64,000 nucleotides of DNA from Roseomonas mucosa ATCC BAA-692 (GTDB lineage: Bacteria > Pseudomonadota > Alphaproteobacteria > Acetobacterales > Acetobacteraceae), in the NCBI RefSeq assembly GCF_000622225.1, contig NZ_JHWD01000007.1:62001-126000 (forward strand), in the 5' to 3' direction. Under the pieces are notes generated by a model that was not told the origin of the DNA, made no database searches, and saw nothing but the letters and a program-made list of their open reading frames with translations. Every line of letters begins with the position of its first letter. The first letter of the stretch is position 1. The translations under genes were made by a program, and so were the position numbers. Positions 41,914 to 51,293 of this stretch are shown here, one piece after another.

Positions 41914-42849
41914 ATGTCTTTGCTGACCCGCCGGAACTTGCTGGCCGCCGGCGCCACGCTCCTGGCCACCGGCGCCTCCGGCTCCGCCTATGCCATGGTG
42001 ATCGAACCCGGCTTCCGTCTCATCGTGCAGGAATACCGGATCCCCATGGCCAGCTGGGGCGACCGGCCGGAGCTGCTGATCTGCGCCACCGCCGACCTGC
42101 ACAGCGGCGATCCCTGGATGCCGCTCAGCCGCGTGGAGCGCATCGTGGACTTGGCGAACCGGCTCCAGCCCGACCTGCATGTGGTGCTGGGCGACCTGCC
42201 GGGCGCGCTGCGCGGGCGCTTCCGCCGCGCCTTCCCCGCCCCGCCGCCGGAGGAGACCGCTTGGCGCCTCGGCCGGCTGGAAGCGCCGCTGGGCGTCTTC
42301 GCGGTGACGGGCAACCACGACTGGTGGGACGACCGGGAGGCCGTGCTGAACCGGCAGGGCCCGCCCCGCTCCGCCCGCGCCATGAGCGAGGCGGGGCTGC
42401 GCCTCCTGTCCAACGAGGCGACGCGCCTGCCGCTCGGCCCACCCGGGCGTGATGGCGGCGTCTGGCTCAGCGGCATCGACAGCCAGCAGGCCTTCTGGCC
42501 GCTGATGCACTGGGAGGGGGCGGACGACCTGCCCGCCGCCCTGGCGCCCCTGGCCCTGGACGACGCCCCGGCCATCCTGCTGGCGCACGAGCCTGACATC
42601 TTCCCGCACGTCCCCGCCCGGGTCGGCCTGACCCTGTCCGGCCATACCCATGGCGGGCAGATCCGCATCCTGGGCTATTCGCCGATCGTGCCGTCCCGCT
42701 ACGGCCGCCGCTACGCCTATGGGTTGGTCGAGGAGGAAGGGCGGCGGCTGGTGGTTTCGGGCGGGCTGGGCTGCAGCCGCTACCCGGTCCGCTTCGGCGT
42801 GCCGCCGGAGCTCACCCTGGTCAGGCTCGGCCCTCCAGGAAAGGCGTGA
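41914..42849 (+). CDS. exported metallophosphoesterase, Tat type
   Basis: A 311-aa phosphoesterase. A Tat-like N-terminus (MSLLTRRNLLAAGATLLATG) is followed by metal motifs ADLHSG, GDLPG, GNHDWWDD, AHEPD and SGHTHGGQ. It resembles the YkuE/phosphodiesterase group of exported or membrane-facing enzymes. It ends 29 bases inside the convergent esterase gene. The start at 41914 was chosen to place the twin arginines close to the N-terminus. Confidence 0.85.
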   Translation: MSLLTRRNLLAAGATLLATGASGSAYAMVIEPGFRLIVQEYRIPMASWGDRPELLICATADLHSGDPWMPLSRVERIVDLANRLQPDLHVVLGDLPGALRGRFRRAFPAPPPEETAWRLGRLEAPLGVFAVTGNHDWWDDREAVLNRQGPPRSARAMSEAGLRLLSNEATRLPLGPPGRDGGVWLSGIDSQQAFWPLMHWEGADDLPAALAPLALDDAPAILLAHEPDIFPHVPARVGLTLSGHTHGGQIRILGYSPIVPSRYGRRYAYGLVEEEGRRLVVSGGLGCSRYPVRFGVPPELTLVRLGPPGKA

Positions 42850-43594
42850 TCGCCTCCAGGAAGCCGGCCGGGTTCTCGGCATGCAGCCAGTGCCCGGCCT
42901 TCGCCACCGTGGCGAAGCGCGCCTGGGGGAAAAGCGCGCGGAGGCCCGGCTCGTCCTCCGGGCGGATATAGCCGCTGCTCTCGCCACGCAGGATCAGCAC
43001 CGGCCCGTCATAGCGCGCCCCCGCCGACAGTGCCGGCCAGCCGACGATGTCGTCCATCGCCGCCGCGATCTCCTCCAGCCCGATCCTCCAGCGCGGCGGT
43101 TCGGCGGCAAAGTCCAGGTTCTGCAGCAGGAAGGCCCGCACCCCCGCCTCCGGCACCGCCTCCACCAGCGCGGCATCGGCCTCCTTGCGCGTCAGCCCCG
43201 GCCGCAGCGGGATGGCCCGCATCGCCGCCGCATAGGCGCCAAAGGTCGGGCGGTAGTCCCGTGGGGCGATATCGGCCACCACCAGGCGCGACACGGCGCC
43301 CGGATCGGTGAGCGCCAGCATCATCGCCACCTTGCCGCCCATGGAGTGGCCCAGCACCGCTGCCGGCCGCGCCTCCGCGGCCCGCAGCGTTTCCGCCACG
43401 TCCCCCGCCATGGCCGGGTAGTCCATGCGGGCATCGTGCGGGCTTTCGCCATGGTTGCGGAGGTCGATCGCCAGCACGCGGTGCCGTTCCGAGAGGTTCC
43501 GCTGCACGAGGCCGAAATTCCGCCCCTGGCCGAACAGCCCGTGCAGCAGGGCGACGGGCTCCCCCGCTCCGGCTTCGAGCATCTTCAGGCGCAT
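42821..43594 (-). CDS. alpha/beta hydrolase, YbfF-like esterase
   Basis: A 257-aa cytoplasmic esterase. Nucleophile S84 sits in LGHSMGG, the oxyanion HG is at 18-19, and the late histidine is in KAGHWLHAE. The cap contains the PRDYRPTFGAYAAAM-like segment common in YbfF and its relatives. GGAGGGGAAG precedes the ATG. It overlaps the 3' end of the phosphoesterase gene in convergent orientation. Confidence 0.87.
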   Translation of the reverse strand: MRLKMLEAGAGEPVALLHGLFGQGRNFGLVQRNLSERHRVLAIDLRNHGESPHDARMDYPAMAGDVAETLRAAEARPAAVLGHSMGGKVAMMLALTDPGAVSRLVVADIAPRDYRPTFGAYAAAMRAIPLRPGLTRKEADAALVEAVPEAGVRAFLLQNLDFAAEPPRWRIGLEEIAAAMDDIVGWPALSAGARYDGPVLILRGESSGYIRPEDEPGLRALFPQARFATVAKAGHWLHAENPAGFLEAITPFLEGRA

Positions 43595-43664
43595 CGGCTC
43601 TTCCCCTCCAGGCCAGGGCGCTGGTTCGCAGGCGGGCGCCATCCCGTCAAACCCGGCGGCCGGA

Positions 43665-44669
43665 TCAGGCGGCCACCTCCAGCATGATCTTGCCAATATG
43701 AGTGCTGCTCTCCATCAGCGCGTGGGCCTCGGCCACCTTCTCCAGCGGGAAGCGCGCATGGATGCGCGGCGCGCAGCGCCCGGCGGTGAGCAGCGGCCAG
43801 ACCTGCCCTTCCAGCGCCTGGGCGATGGCGCCCTTCTCCGCCGCCGTGCGCGGCCGCAGGGTGGAGCCGGTGACGGTCAGCCGCCGGACCATGATCGGCC
43901 GCAGGTCCACCTCGCTGGCCTTGGGCCCGTCCAGGAAGGCGATCATCACCAGCCGCCCGTTCTGCCCCAGGCAGCGGAGGTTGCGGGGGAAATAGGAGCC
44001 GCCGACCATGTCCAGGATCGCGTCGATCCCCTTGCCGTCGGTCAGGCGCTTCACCTCCTCGGCGAAATCCTGCTCGCGGTAGTTCCAGGCTTCCGCCGCG
44101 CCGAACTCGCGGCAGGCGGCCACCTTCTCCGCGCTGCCGGCGGTGGCCAGCATCCGTGCGCCGAAGGCCTCGCCGAGCTGGATCGCGGTGATGCCGATGC
44201 CGGAGGTGCCGCCATGCACCAGCGCCGTCTCGCCCGCCTGCAGCCGCCCCAGCCCGAAGAGGTTGGCCCAGACGGTGAAGAAGTTCTCCGGCAGCGCCGC
44301 CGCCTTCACGGCGTCATAGCCTCCTGGCCAGGGCAGGCACTGGGTCTCCGGCGCCGCCACGTATTCGGCATAGGCCCCGCCATTGGTCAGGGCGCAGACG
44401 CGGTCGCCCGGGCGCCAGCGGCCGACATTGGCGCCGCAGGCCACCACCTCGCCCGCCGCCTCCAGCCCCAGCACCGGGCTGGCGCCCGGCGGCGGCGGAT
44501 AGCTGCCCTGGCGCTGCGCCACGTCGGGCCGGTTCACCCCGGCCACCAGCACGCGGATCAGGACCTCCTCCGGCTTCGGCTGCGGCAGGGGCCCCCGGGC
44601 CACCCGCATCACCCCGGGGTCACCGCCCTCGCCGTGCTCGATGAAGCGCATGCTGTCCGGCAATGCCAT
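43665..44669 (-). CDS. zinc-free NAD(P)H quinone oxidoreductase
   Basis: A 334-aa medium-chain reductase of the PIG3/QOR group. The GVNRPDVAQRQGSYPPPPGASP segment and the Rossmann motif with HGGTSGIG are visible, and no catalytic zinc residues are present. It probably reduces quinones or enones with NADPH. It diverges from the substrate-binding protein gene. Confidence 0.9.
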   Translation of the reverse strand: MALPDSMRFIEHGEGGDPGVMRVARGPLPQPKPEEVLIRVLVAGVNRPDVAQRQGSYPPPPGASPVLGLEAAGEVVACGANVGRWRPGDRVCALTNGGAYAEYVAAPETQCLPWPGGYDAVKAAALPENFFTVWANLFGLGRLQAGETALVHGGTSGIGITAIQLGEAFGARMLATAGSAEKVAACREFGAAEAWNYREQDFAEEVKRLTDGKGIDAILDMVGGSYFPRNLRCLGQNGRLVMIAFLDGPKASEVDLRPIMVRRLTVTGSTLRPRTAAEKGAIAQALEGQVWPLLTAGRCAPRIHARFPLEKVAEAHALMESSTHIGKIMLEVAA

Positions 44670-44954
44670 GGCGGCCTTCCCCCCTGTATGGACCCGCGCC
44701 GGCCACGCCCTGCGGCAGCAGGCAAGGCGCGGGGCGGCGGCGAACCTCCAGGGTCGGGACAGGAAGCCGGGGCGTCAAGGCCGGGCGCCCGGCAACCCGG
44801 GAGGGGAAGGCTTCCCGGGACGCGCCAGGGCATGAACAAGGACCGGCCCCTTTCCCCCGAAGCCGCCGGGGAGCGCCCCGGGGTTGCGCTGGCCGGGCGC
44901 TTCCGCTTGCATGCCTGCCGGATTTCCCTCCAGCCGGGCCAGATTCCCCCTCCG
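44670..44954. other. divergent region with palindromes, no gene
   Basis: About 285 bases holding inverted repeats such as CCCGGGA...TCCCGGG (about 44799-44820). An ATG at 44832 opens in the frame of the following gene, but it gives a charged N-terminal extension and was not used. Confidence 0.4.
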
Positions 44955-46247
44955 ATGCCTCCTGCCGCGCGCCGTCCCCTGCTGGCGGGCCTTGCCGCCC
45001 TCCTTTTGCCCGGCATCCGGCCCGCCCAGTCGCAGGCCCCGGCCGTGCCGGGGGTCGGCCAGACCATGCCGCCCGCCGTCACGGTGGGGGAATGGCGCCT
45101 CGGTGCCCTCTTTCCCTTCACCGGGCCCTTCGCGCTGATGGGCGACGAGGCCTATCGCGGGCTGGAGATGGCGGCGGACGAGCGCAACGAGGCGGGCGGC
45201 CTCGCCGGGCGCCAGATCCGGCTGCTGCGCGGCGACGCCTCGGACCAGACCCAGGCGGTGAGCGAGGTCCGCCGCCTGACCTCGGGGGAAGGCCGGGTCG
45301 CCTGCGTCTTCGGGACCACCATCTCCGCCCTGGCCCTGGCCGCCTCCCAGGTGACCGAGGCGCTGGGCACGCCCTATTTCGAGCTCGGCGCCATCGCCGA
45401 TGCACTGACCGCGCGCGGCGCCCGCTTCGTCTTCCGCAGCTGCCCGCGCGCCATGGAATTCGGCCGCCTCTCGGTGGATGCCGTGGCCGACCGTCTCGCC
45501 CCCGCCTGGAAGGCCGACCCCAGGGCCCTGCGCATCGCCATCCTGGCGGAGGACGGCCCCTATGGGCAGAGCGTCGCCGCCGCCCAGGAGGACCGGCTGC
45601 GCGCACGCGGCATCCCCCTCGCCGTCCGCCTGTCCTTTCCGTCCCGCACCACGGATCTCGGCACGCTGCTCGGCCAGCTCCGCACGGCGCGGGCCGAGGT
45701 GGTGCTGCACAGCGCCTATCCCGGCGATGTCGTCCCCTTCTTCCGGGCCATGCGGGAGGCGCGCTGGCAGCCGCGCATGGTGATCGGCGCCGGCGGCGCC
45801 TACAGCCTCAGCGACACCGCCCGCAGCCTGGGGCAGGAGATCGAGGGGGTGATGAACGTCGATGTCACGCCCTTTGCCACGGATGAGGCCGCCGCCCCCG
45901 GCGTGGGCTCCTTCGCCGAGGCCTACAAGCGCAAATACGGGGCCGAGCCGCGTTCCGGCCACAGCCTCGCCACCTATGCCGGCGCCGCGGTCTTCCTGGA
46001 GGCGCTGAGCCGCGCCGGCACGGCGGAGAAGGAGCGCCTCCGCGCCGCCGTGCTTGCCACCGATCTGCCCGAAGGCAAGGCCGTCACCGGCTGGGGCGCC
46101 CTTTTCGACGAAAGCGGCCAGAACACCCGCGCCCGCCCGCTGCTGGCGCAATGGCAGGAGGGCCGGCTGGTGACGGTGGCCCCGGCCCCGGCGGCGGTGG
46201 GCGCGCTCCGGGGAAGTCTCGGCGCGGCGCGTGCCGCCCCGCCCTGA
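44955..46247 (+). CDS. ABC transporter substrate-binding protein, LivK type
   Basis: A 430-aa periplasmic binding protein of the branched-chain amino acid/amide type. The signal peptide has an ARR start and ends about residue 26. The mature part shows GALFPFTGPFALMGDEAYRG, NEAGGLAGRQIRLL and the two-lobe layout. It binds a small amino acid or amide for import. No permease or ATPase gene is in the window, so it is an orphan or serves a distant system. Confidence 0.86.
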   Translation: MPPAARRPLLAGLAALLLPGIRPAQSQAPAVPGVGQTMPPAVTVGEWRLGALFPFTGPFALMGDEAYRGLEMAADERNEAGGLAGRQIRLLRGDASDQTQAVSEVRRLTSGEGRVACVFGTTISALALAASQVTEALGTPYFELGAIADALTARGARFVFRSCPRAMEFGRLSVDAVADRLAPAWKADPRALRIAILAEDGPYGQSVAAAQEDRLRARGIPLAVRLSFPSRTTDLGTLLGQLRTARAEVVLHSAYPGDVVPFFRAMREARWQPRMVIGAGGAYSLSDTARSLGQEIEGVMNVDVTPFATDEAAAPGVGSFAEAYKRKYGAEPRSGHSLATYAGAAVFLEALSRAGTAEKERLRAAVLATDLPEGKAVTGWGALFDESGQNTRARPLLAQWQEGRLVTVAPAPAAVGALRGSLGAARAAPP

Positions 46248-46254
46248 CGGGTTT

Positions 46255-46278
46255 CCCGGGGGGTCAACCTGCCCCGGG
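46255..46278. terminator. hairpin between convergent binding-protein genes
   Basis: CCCGGGG (46255-46261) and CCCCGGG (46272-46278) pair with a 10-base loop. It lies between two convergent stop codons. Confidence 0.5.
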
Positions 46279-46284
46279 GACTTC

Positions 46285-47259
46285 CTAGCTCGCCGTGATC
46301 CCGGCATCCTTGATGATCGGCTCCCACTTGGCGATCTCGGCCTTCAGGAAGTCGCCGGTGGCCTCGGGCGTGAAGCTGGAACGGGTCTCCATGGTGAGGT
46401 CCGACAGGCGCTTCTGCACGGAATCCATGGCCATGACCCGGTTGGTCGCCGCGTTCATCGCCTGGACGATGGCGGGCGGCGTGCCGGCGGGGGCGAAGAT
46501 CATGTGCCAGGTATAGGCCTCGTAGCCCGGCACCCCGGCCTCGGAGAAGGTCGGCAGGTCGGGCAGCTGCGGCAGGCGCCTGGCGGAGGAAACGGCCAGG
46601 CCGCGCACCTCGCCCCGCTGCACGAAGGGCAGCGCGTTGTTGGCCACGTCCAGCATCATCACCACCGTGCCGCTCAGCAGGTCCGGCATCGCGGCGGCGG
46701 AACCGCGATAGGGCACGTGGTTCACCTTCAGCCCGCCCGCCTGCTTCAGGAACAGCTCGCTCGCCAGGTGCAGCGCCGCCCCGGCACCGGTGCTGGCATA
46801 GTCGAACTTGCCCGGATTGGCTTTGGCCAGGGCGATGAACTCCTGCAGCGTCTTCGCCGGCAGGTCCTTGTTCACCATCATCAGCATCGGGATCACGCCG
46901 GTCATGGTGACGGGCGTGAAATCCGCGATCGGGTCGAAGGGCAGCTTGGCGAAGATCGCCCGCAGCGTGGCATGGGCGATGGTGGTGTAGAGGAAGACCG
47001 AGCCGTCCTTCGGCGCCTTGGCCACCACGTCGGAGCCCACGACCACACCGGCCCCGGTGCGGTTCTCCACCACCACCCGCTGCGGCAGCTGCTTCGACAG
47101 CTCGTCCGCGATCAGCCGGGCCGGGATGTCGGTCGGCCCGCCGGCGGCGAAGGGCACCACGAGGCGCACCGGCTGGTCCGGCCAGGTGCCCTGGGCGCGC
47201 AGCACGGCGGGGGTGGCAAGGGTCGCGAGGGCGGCCCCGGCCAAGGTACGACGCCTCAT
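46285..47259 (-). CDS. Bug/TctC-family solute-binding protein
   Basis: A 324-aa periplasmic binding protein of the tripartite tricarboxylate transporter family. The signal peptide ends near residue 22. Family features are WPDQPVRLVVPFAAGGPTD and the GxGxxxHLxxExF segment in a TGAGAALHLASELF form. It should bind a carboxylate or aromatic acid. No membrane subunits (TctA/TctB) are encoded nearby. GGAGGAA precedes the start. Confidence 0.9.
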   Translation of the reverse strand: MRRRTLAGAALATLATPAVLRAQGTWPDQPVRLVVPFAAGGPTDIPARLIADELSKQLPQRVVVENRTGAGVVVGSDVVAKAPKDGSVFLYTTIAHATLRAIFAKLPFDPIADFTPVTMTGVIPMLMMVNKDLPAKTLQEFIALAKANPGKFDYASTGAGAALHLASELFLKQAGGLKVNHVPYRGSAAAMPDLLSGTVVMMLDVANNALPFVQRGEVRGLAVSSARRLPQLPDLPTFSEAGVPGYEAYTWHMIFAPAGTPPAIVQAMNAATNRVMAMDSVQKRLSDLTMETRSSFTPEATGDFLKAEIAKWEPIIKDAGITAS

Positions 47260-47384
47260 TCGTTCCTCCAGAACATCGTTCAGCCCGGCGCGGTGGCCGG
47301 ACCTTTCACGGCGGATTACGCGTCAGTCATGACAGAAGGTCAATCGTACCGAAAGGCACGGTGCCCCTCAGGCTGTGCCGCTGG

Positions 47385-48548
47385 TCAGCCCGCCGCCGCC
47401 CCGGCAAAGGGCGCATCGGCGCCGAAGGCCAGCACCCGGCTTCCGGCATCGAGGCCCAGAGCCGACCGCGCCGCCGGGTCGCGCACGGCCAGCAGCAGCC
47501 CCGCCATCACCGCCGCGCCGCGCTCCCCTGACCTGATCGCTCCGTCGATCCCGGCGGACAGGCTCCGCCTCGCCCCCGCCACCGCCTCCGGCGGGACGGC
47601 GAGGCAGGCGAAAGCGGCTCGCTCCAGCTCCCCCCAGGCCAGCAGCGACGTGCTTTCTCCCGCCTCGCCTCGCCCGGCCCGGGAATGGCCGGTCCAGGAA
47701 TGGGCGGCCTCCCGCATCAGCCCCTCCGGCTGTTGCCCCTCGCCTTCCGCCTCCACCACGACCAGCCTCGGCGCCGTCCCGCCCAGGCGGCGCGCCTCCA
47801 CCGCGACCGCCGCGGCCAGGGCACCGCTGCCGCCAGAAACGAAAACATGGCTGGGCGGAGCGGGCAGGCCGGAGAAGGCTTCCTCCGCCACGAGGCGGCA
47901 GCCCTGCATCACGTCGCGCGCCGCCTCGGTCTGGCCTGGCCAGGAGTGGTCCGACAGGAACAGCCATCCCCCCGCCTCCGCCCGCCGCGCCGCGTCCCGC
48001 ACCGCGCACCGCTCTCCTGCCGGTCCGCCCGGGCATTCCAGGACTTCCGCGCCCTGGCCCGCCAGCGCCTCACGCCAGGCGGCCGGGCTTCCTGCCGGCA
48101 GCAGCGCCACGCAGCGGGCATGGAAGCGCCGCGCCCCCCATGCCACGGCCAGGGCGAAGCCGGCCTCCGGACCGCTGGCCAGAGTGATGCCCCGCGTCGC
48201 CTCCGCCAGTCGCCCGGATTCGAGCTCCGGGGCCTCCGCCGCCCGCGCCACGCCGCGCCGGGCCAGTTCCGCCGACAACAGGCGCTGCACCGCATAGGCG
48301 GCCCCCAGCGCCTCGGCGCCGCCCACGGCCTCCGGTCCGGCGCGCCGGCCTTCATCCTTCCAGTGCAAGGCCGCAAGCCCAAGCGCCGCCGCCAGGCCGG
48401 GAAGGCCGGTCGGCGGCGCCGGCGCATGGCCGGGCCAGGCCGTGATGGCGGCCCGGGCCCGCCGCCAACCCCCTTCCGGCAGGGTCACGAGGCCCGGAAC
48501 GCCGGGATGCGGATTGACGAGGCAGTGGAGGGATGCGGGCGCGCTCAT
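47385..48548 (-). CDS. diaminopropionate ammonia-lyase-like protein without PLP lysine
   Basis: A 387-aa fold-type II PLP protein similar to diaminopropionate ammonia-lyase (LHWKDEGRR, the VSGGSGALAAAVAV loop, DHSWPGQTEAARDVMQGC). The lysine that binds PLP in the segment AFK-ALGGAYAV is replaced by Glu79 (GGAEALGAAYAV). Unless another lysine substitutes, the known lyase chemistry cannot occur. It lies 125 bases upstream of the Bug-type protein gene on the same strand and may be cotranscribed with it. Confidence 0.72.
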   Translation of the reverse strand: MSAPASLHCLVNPHPGVPGLVTLPEGGWRRARAAITAWPGHAPAPPTGLPGLAAALGLAALHWKDEGRRAGPEAVGGAEALGAAYAVQRLLSAELARRGVARAAEAPELESGRLAEATRGITLASGPEAGFALAVAWGARRFHARCVALLPAGSPAAWREALAGQGAEVLECPGGPAGERCAVRDAARRAEAGGWLFLSDHSWPGQTEAARDVMQGCRLVAEEAFSGLPAPPSHVFVSGGSGALAAAVAVEARRLGGTAPRLVVVEAEGEGQQPEGLMREAAHSWTGHSRAGRGEAGESTSLLAWGELERAAFACLAVPPEAVAGARRSLSAGIDGAIRSGERGAAVMAGLLLAVRDPAARSALGLDAGSRVLAFGADAPFAGAAAG

Positions 48549-48984
48549 GCCGCCAGCCTAGCCGGCGATCGCCCCGCGGTGGAATCGCCGGGCCTGAAGC
48601 GCCTGCCGGGACAACACCCCGCACCCTGCCACGCCGCGTCCCCGGCGCCCCGCTTCCTCCGGCGGTCTGGCCATTCCGGACCGGGCTTCGCGAGGGCTAT
48701 CCCATCGTGCCACTTCCCGGCACCATTCCTCCCCATGGCCGCCCCTGGCGCAAATCTACGCCAGGGGACGTCCTGCAATGGCGGGGGAAGCCGGGTCACG
48801 GGTTGATGCGACCTGGGCGAGACCGCATTTGTTGCACTGTGCCAAGCTTCGTTCACAAGCGGACGACAGGCTTGCATTTCGCCATCGGACATGCCGATGT
48901 TGCGTTGCACAAATACGATCCCCGAAGACAAGGGGCACGCAAGCCCTGGGCAGACGGGGCAGGAACGTCGGAGACAACGCGGAC
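48549..48984. other. divergent region of 436 bases with inverted repeats
   Basis: No gene is convincing on either strand. It holds a perfect 9-bp inverted repeat (CCCCTGGCG at 48742-48750, CGCCAGGGG at 48759-48767). A 6-bp repeat CATCGG-ACATG-CCGATG lies at 48883-48899. The latter could be a regulator site near the promoter of the DUF983 gene. Confidence 0.5.
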
Positions 48985-49557
48985 ATGACGCAGATTTCCC
49001 ATTTGGGCGGGGAGGCCCTGACCGCCCACAGGCCACCAGCCGCCCCTGCGGTGGATGCCCCGTTGGCCCATCCGACAGCCAACGGCACCTTTCCCGAAGC
49101 GCGCTGGAACCCACGGCAGGGCCCGCCGGAAGCGCCCGCCGGGGCTCCCCCCCTGCCCTCCCTGCTGACGGCGATGGGGCGCGGGCTCCGCAACCGCTGC
49201 CCGGTCTGCGGCGAGGGCCGCGTCTTCCAGGGCTTCCTGGCCGTGGCGCCCGCCTGCAGTCATTGCGGCACGCCGCTGGGGCGCATCCATGCCGACGACG
49301 CCCCGCCCTATTTCACCATCTTCATCGTCGGCCATCTGCTGCTGCCGCCGGTTTTCTGGGTGGAAAAGGCCTACCACCCGCCGATGTGGTTCCACATGGC
49401 GCTTTGGCTGCCGCTCTTCGCCGTCGTGACGACGCTGCTGCTGCGGCCGGTGAAGGGGGCCACGGTGGGGCTGATGCTCAAGCTGGGCTTCGGCGGGGCC
49501 GAGGACATCCCCCTGGAGAACCAGGACCATCTCCGAAGCGGGCGGCACGATGTCTGA
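48985..49557 (+). CDS. DUF983 zinc-ribbon membrane protein
   Basis: A 190-aa protein of the DUF983 family. A disordered start of about 65 residues precedes a zinc-ribbon with CPVCGEG and CSHCGTP. Two membrane helices (about 112-130 and 140-158) follow, with the PPYFTIFIVGHLLLP segment. The start at 48985 was chosen because earlier in-frame codons give an unlikely basic extension. It overlaps UPF0262 by 8 bases. Confidence 0.88.
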   Translation: MTQISHLGGEALTAHRPPAAPAVDAPLAHPTANGTFPEARWNPRQGPPEAPAGAPPLPSLLTAMGRGLRNRCPVCGEGRVFQGFLAVAPACSHCGTPLGRIHADDAPPYFTIFIVGHLLLPPVFWVEKAYHPPMWFHMALWLPLFAVVTTLLLRPVKGATVGLMLKLGFGGAEDIPLENQDHLRSGRHDV

Positions 49558-50068
49558 CGGCCGGACGCCGATGGGCCACGTCACCGAGGCGTCCCAGGCC
49601 GAAAGCCAGCGCCTGGTCCGGATCGAGCTGCCGGAAGGGCTGACGCCGCACAGCCCCTATGCCGAGGCCGACCGCGCCCAGGCGGTGGCCGACCTGCTGG
49701 CCGGCAACCGCTTCGACCCGCCCGGCCTGCCGCCCGGCCCCTATGGCCTGCACCTGGACCTGCGGGAGAACCGGCTCTGGCTGGACATCCGCGGCCCCAA
49801 CGGCGCGCCCCTGCACGGCTTCGCCCTGTCGCTCAGCCCCTTCCGGCGGCTGATCAAGGACTACCTGATGGTCGTCCAGGCACATGAGGAGGCGGTGACC
49901 CAGGACAGCCACGACGCCCGCATCCAGGCCATCGACATGGGCCGGCGCGGCCTGCACGACGAGGGCGCGGACCTGCTGCGGGAGCGGCTGGAGGGCAAGG
50001 TCGCGGTGGACCTCGTCACGGCCCGCCTGCTCTTCACCCTGGTCTGCGCCCTGCACAGCCGCGTGTAG
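49550..50068 (+). CDS. UPF0262 family protein
   Basis: A 172-aa cytoplasmic protein of the UPF0262 family, found almost only in alphaproteobacteria. Typical segments are RLVRIELPEGLTPHSPYAE, LSPFRRLIKDYLMV and the basic Asp-rich core DARIQAIDMGRRGLHDEGA. No function is known. It is coupled to DUF983 by an 8-base overlap and followed by mtnA after a short gap. Confidence 0.9.
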   Translation: MSDGRTPMGHVTEASQAESQRLVRIELPEGLTPHSPYAEADRAQAVADLLAGNRFDPPGLPPGPYGLHLDLRENRLWLDIRGPNGAPLHGFALSLSPFRRLIKDYLMVVQAHEEAVTQDSHDARIQAIDMGRRGLHDEGADLLRERLEGKVAVDLVTARLLFTLVCALHSRV

Positions 50069-50116
50069 CCGAAATTTCATGGGTCCCGGCGCGATCATGG
50101 GCCATATCCCGCCCCC

Positions 50117-51226
<1,110 letters not shown>

Positions 51227-51231
51227 ACCCC

Positions 51232-51275
51232 TCCGGCCCCGGCCCGCCCGCTCTCCGGGGTGGGCCGGGGCCGGA
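51232..51275. terminator. terminator between mtnA and the anmK-like gene
   Basis: An 18-bp stem (51232-51249 with 51258-51275, one G-T pair) closes with an 8-base loop, followed by ATCCCCCTTT. It serves the convergent mtnA and anmK-like transcripts. Confidence 0.7.
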
Positions 51276-51293
51276 ATCCCCCTTTCCGCCGCT

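Noticed and set aside
48825-48850. Possible sigma-54 site around TTGCACTGTGCCA
   Set aside because: The spacing between the GG and GC elements is too short for sigma-54.
48533-48988. A 151-codon frame in the divergent gap
   Set aside because: Begins inside the neighbouring gene on the other strand, has no ribosome site and no family character.
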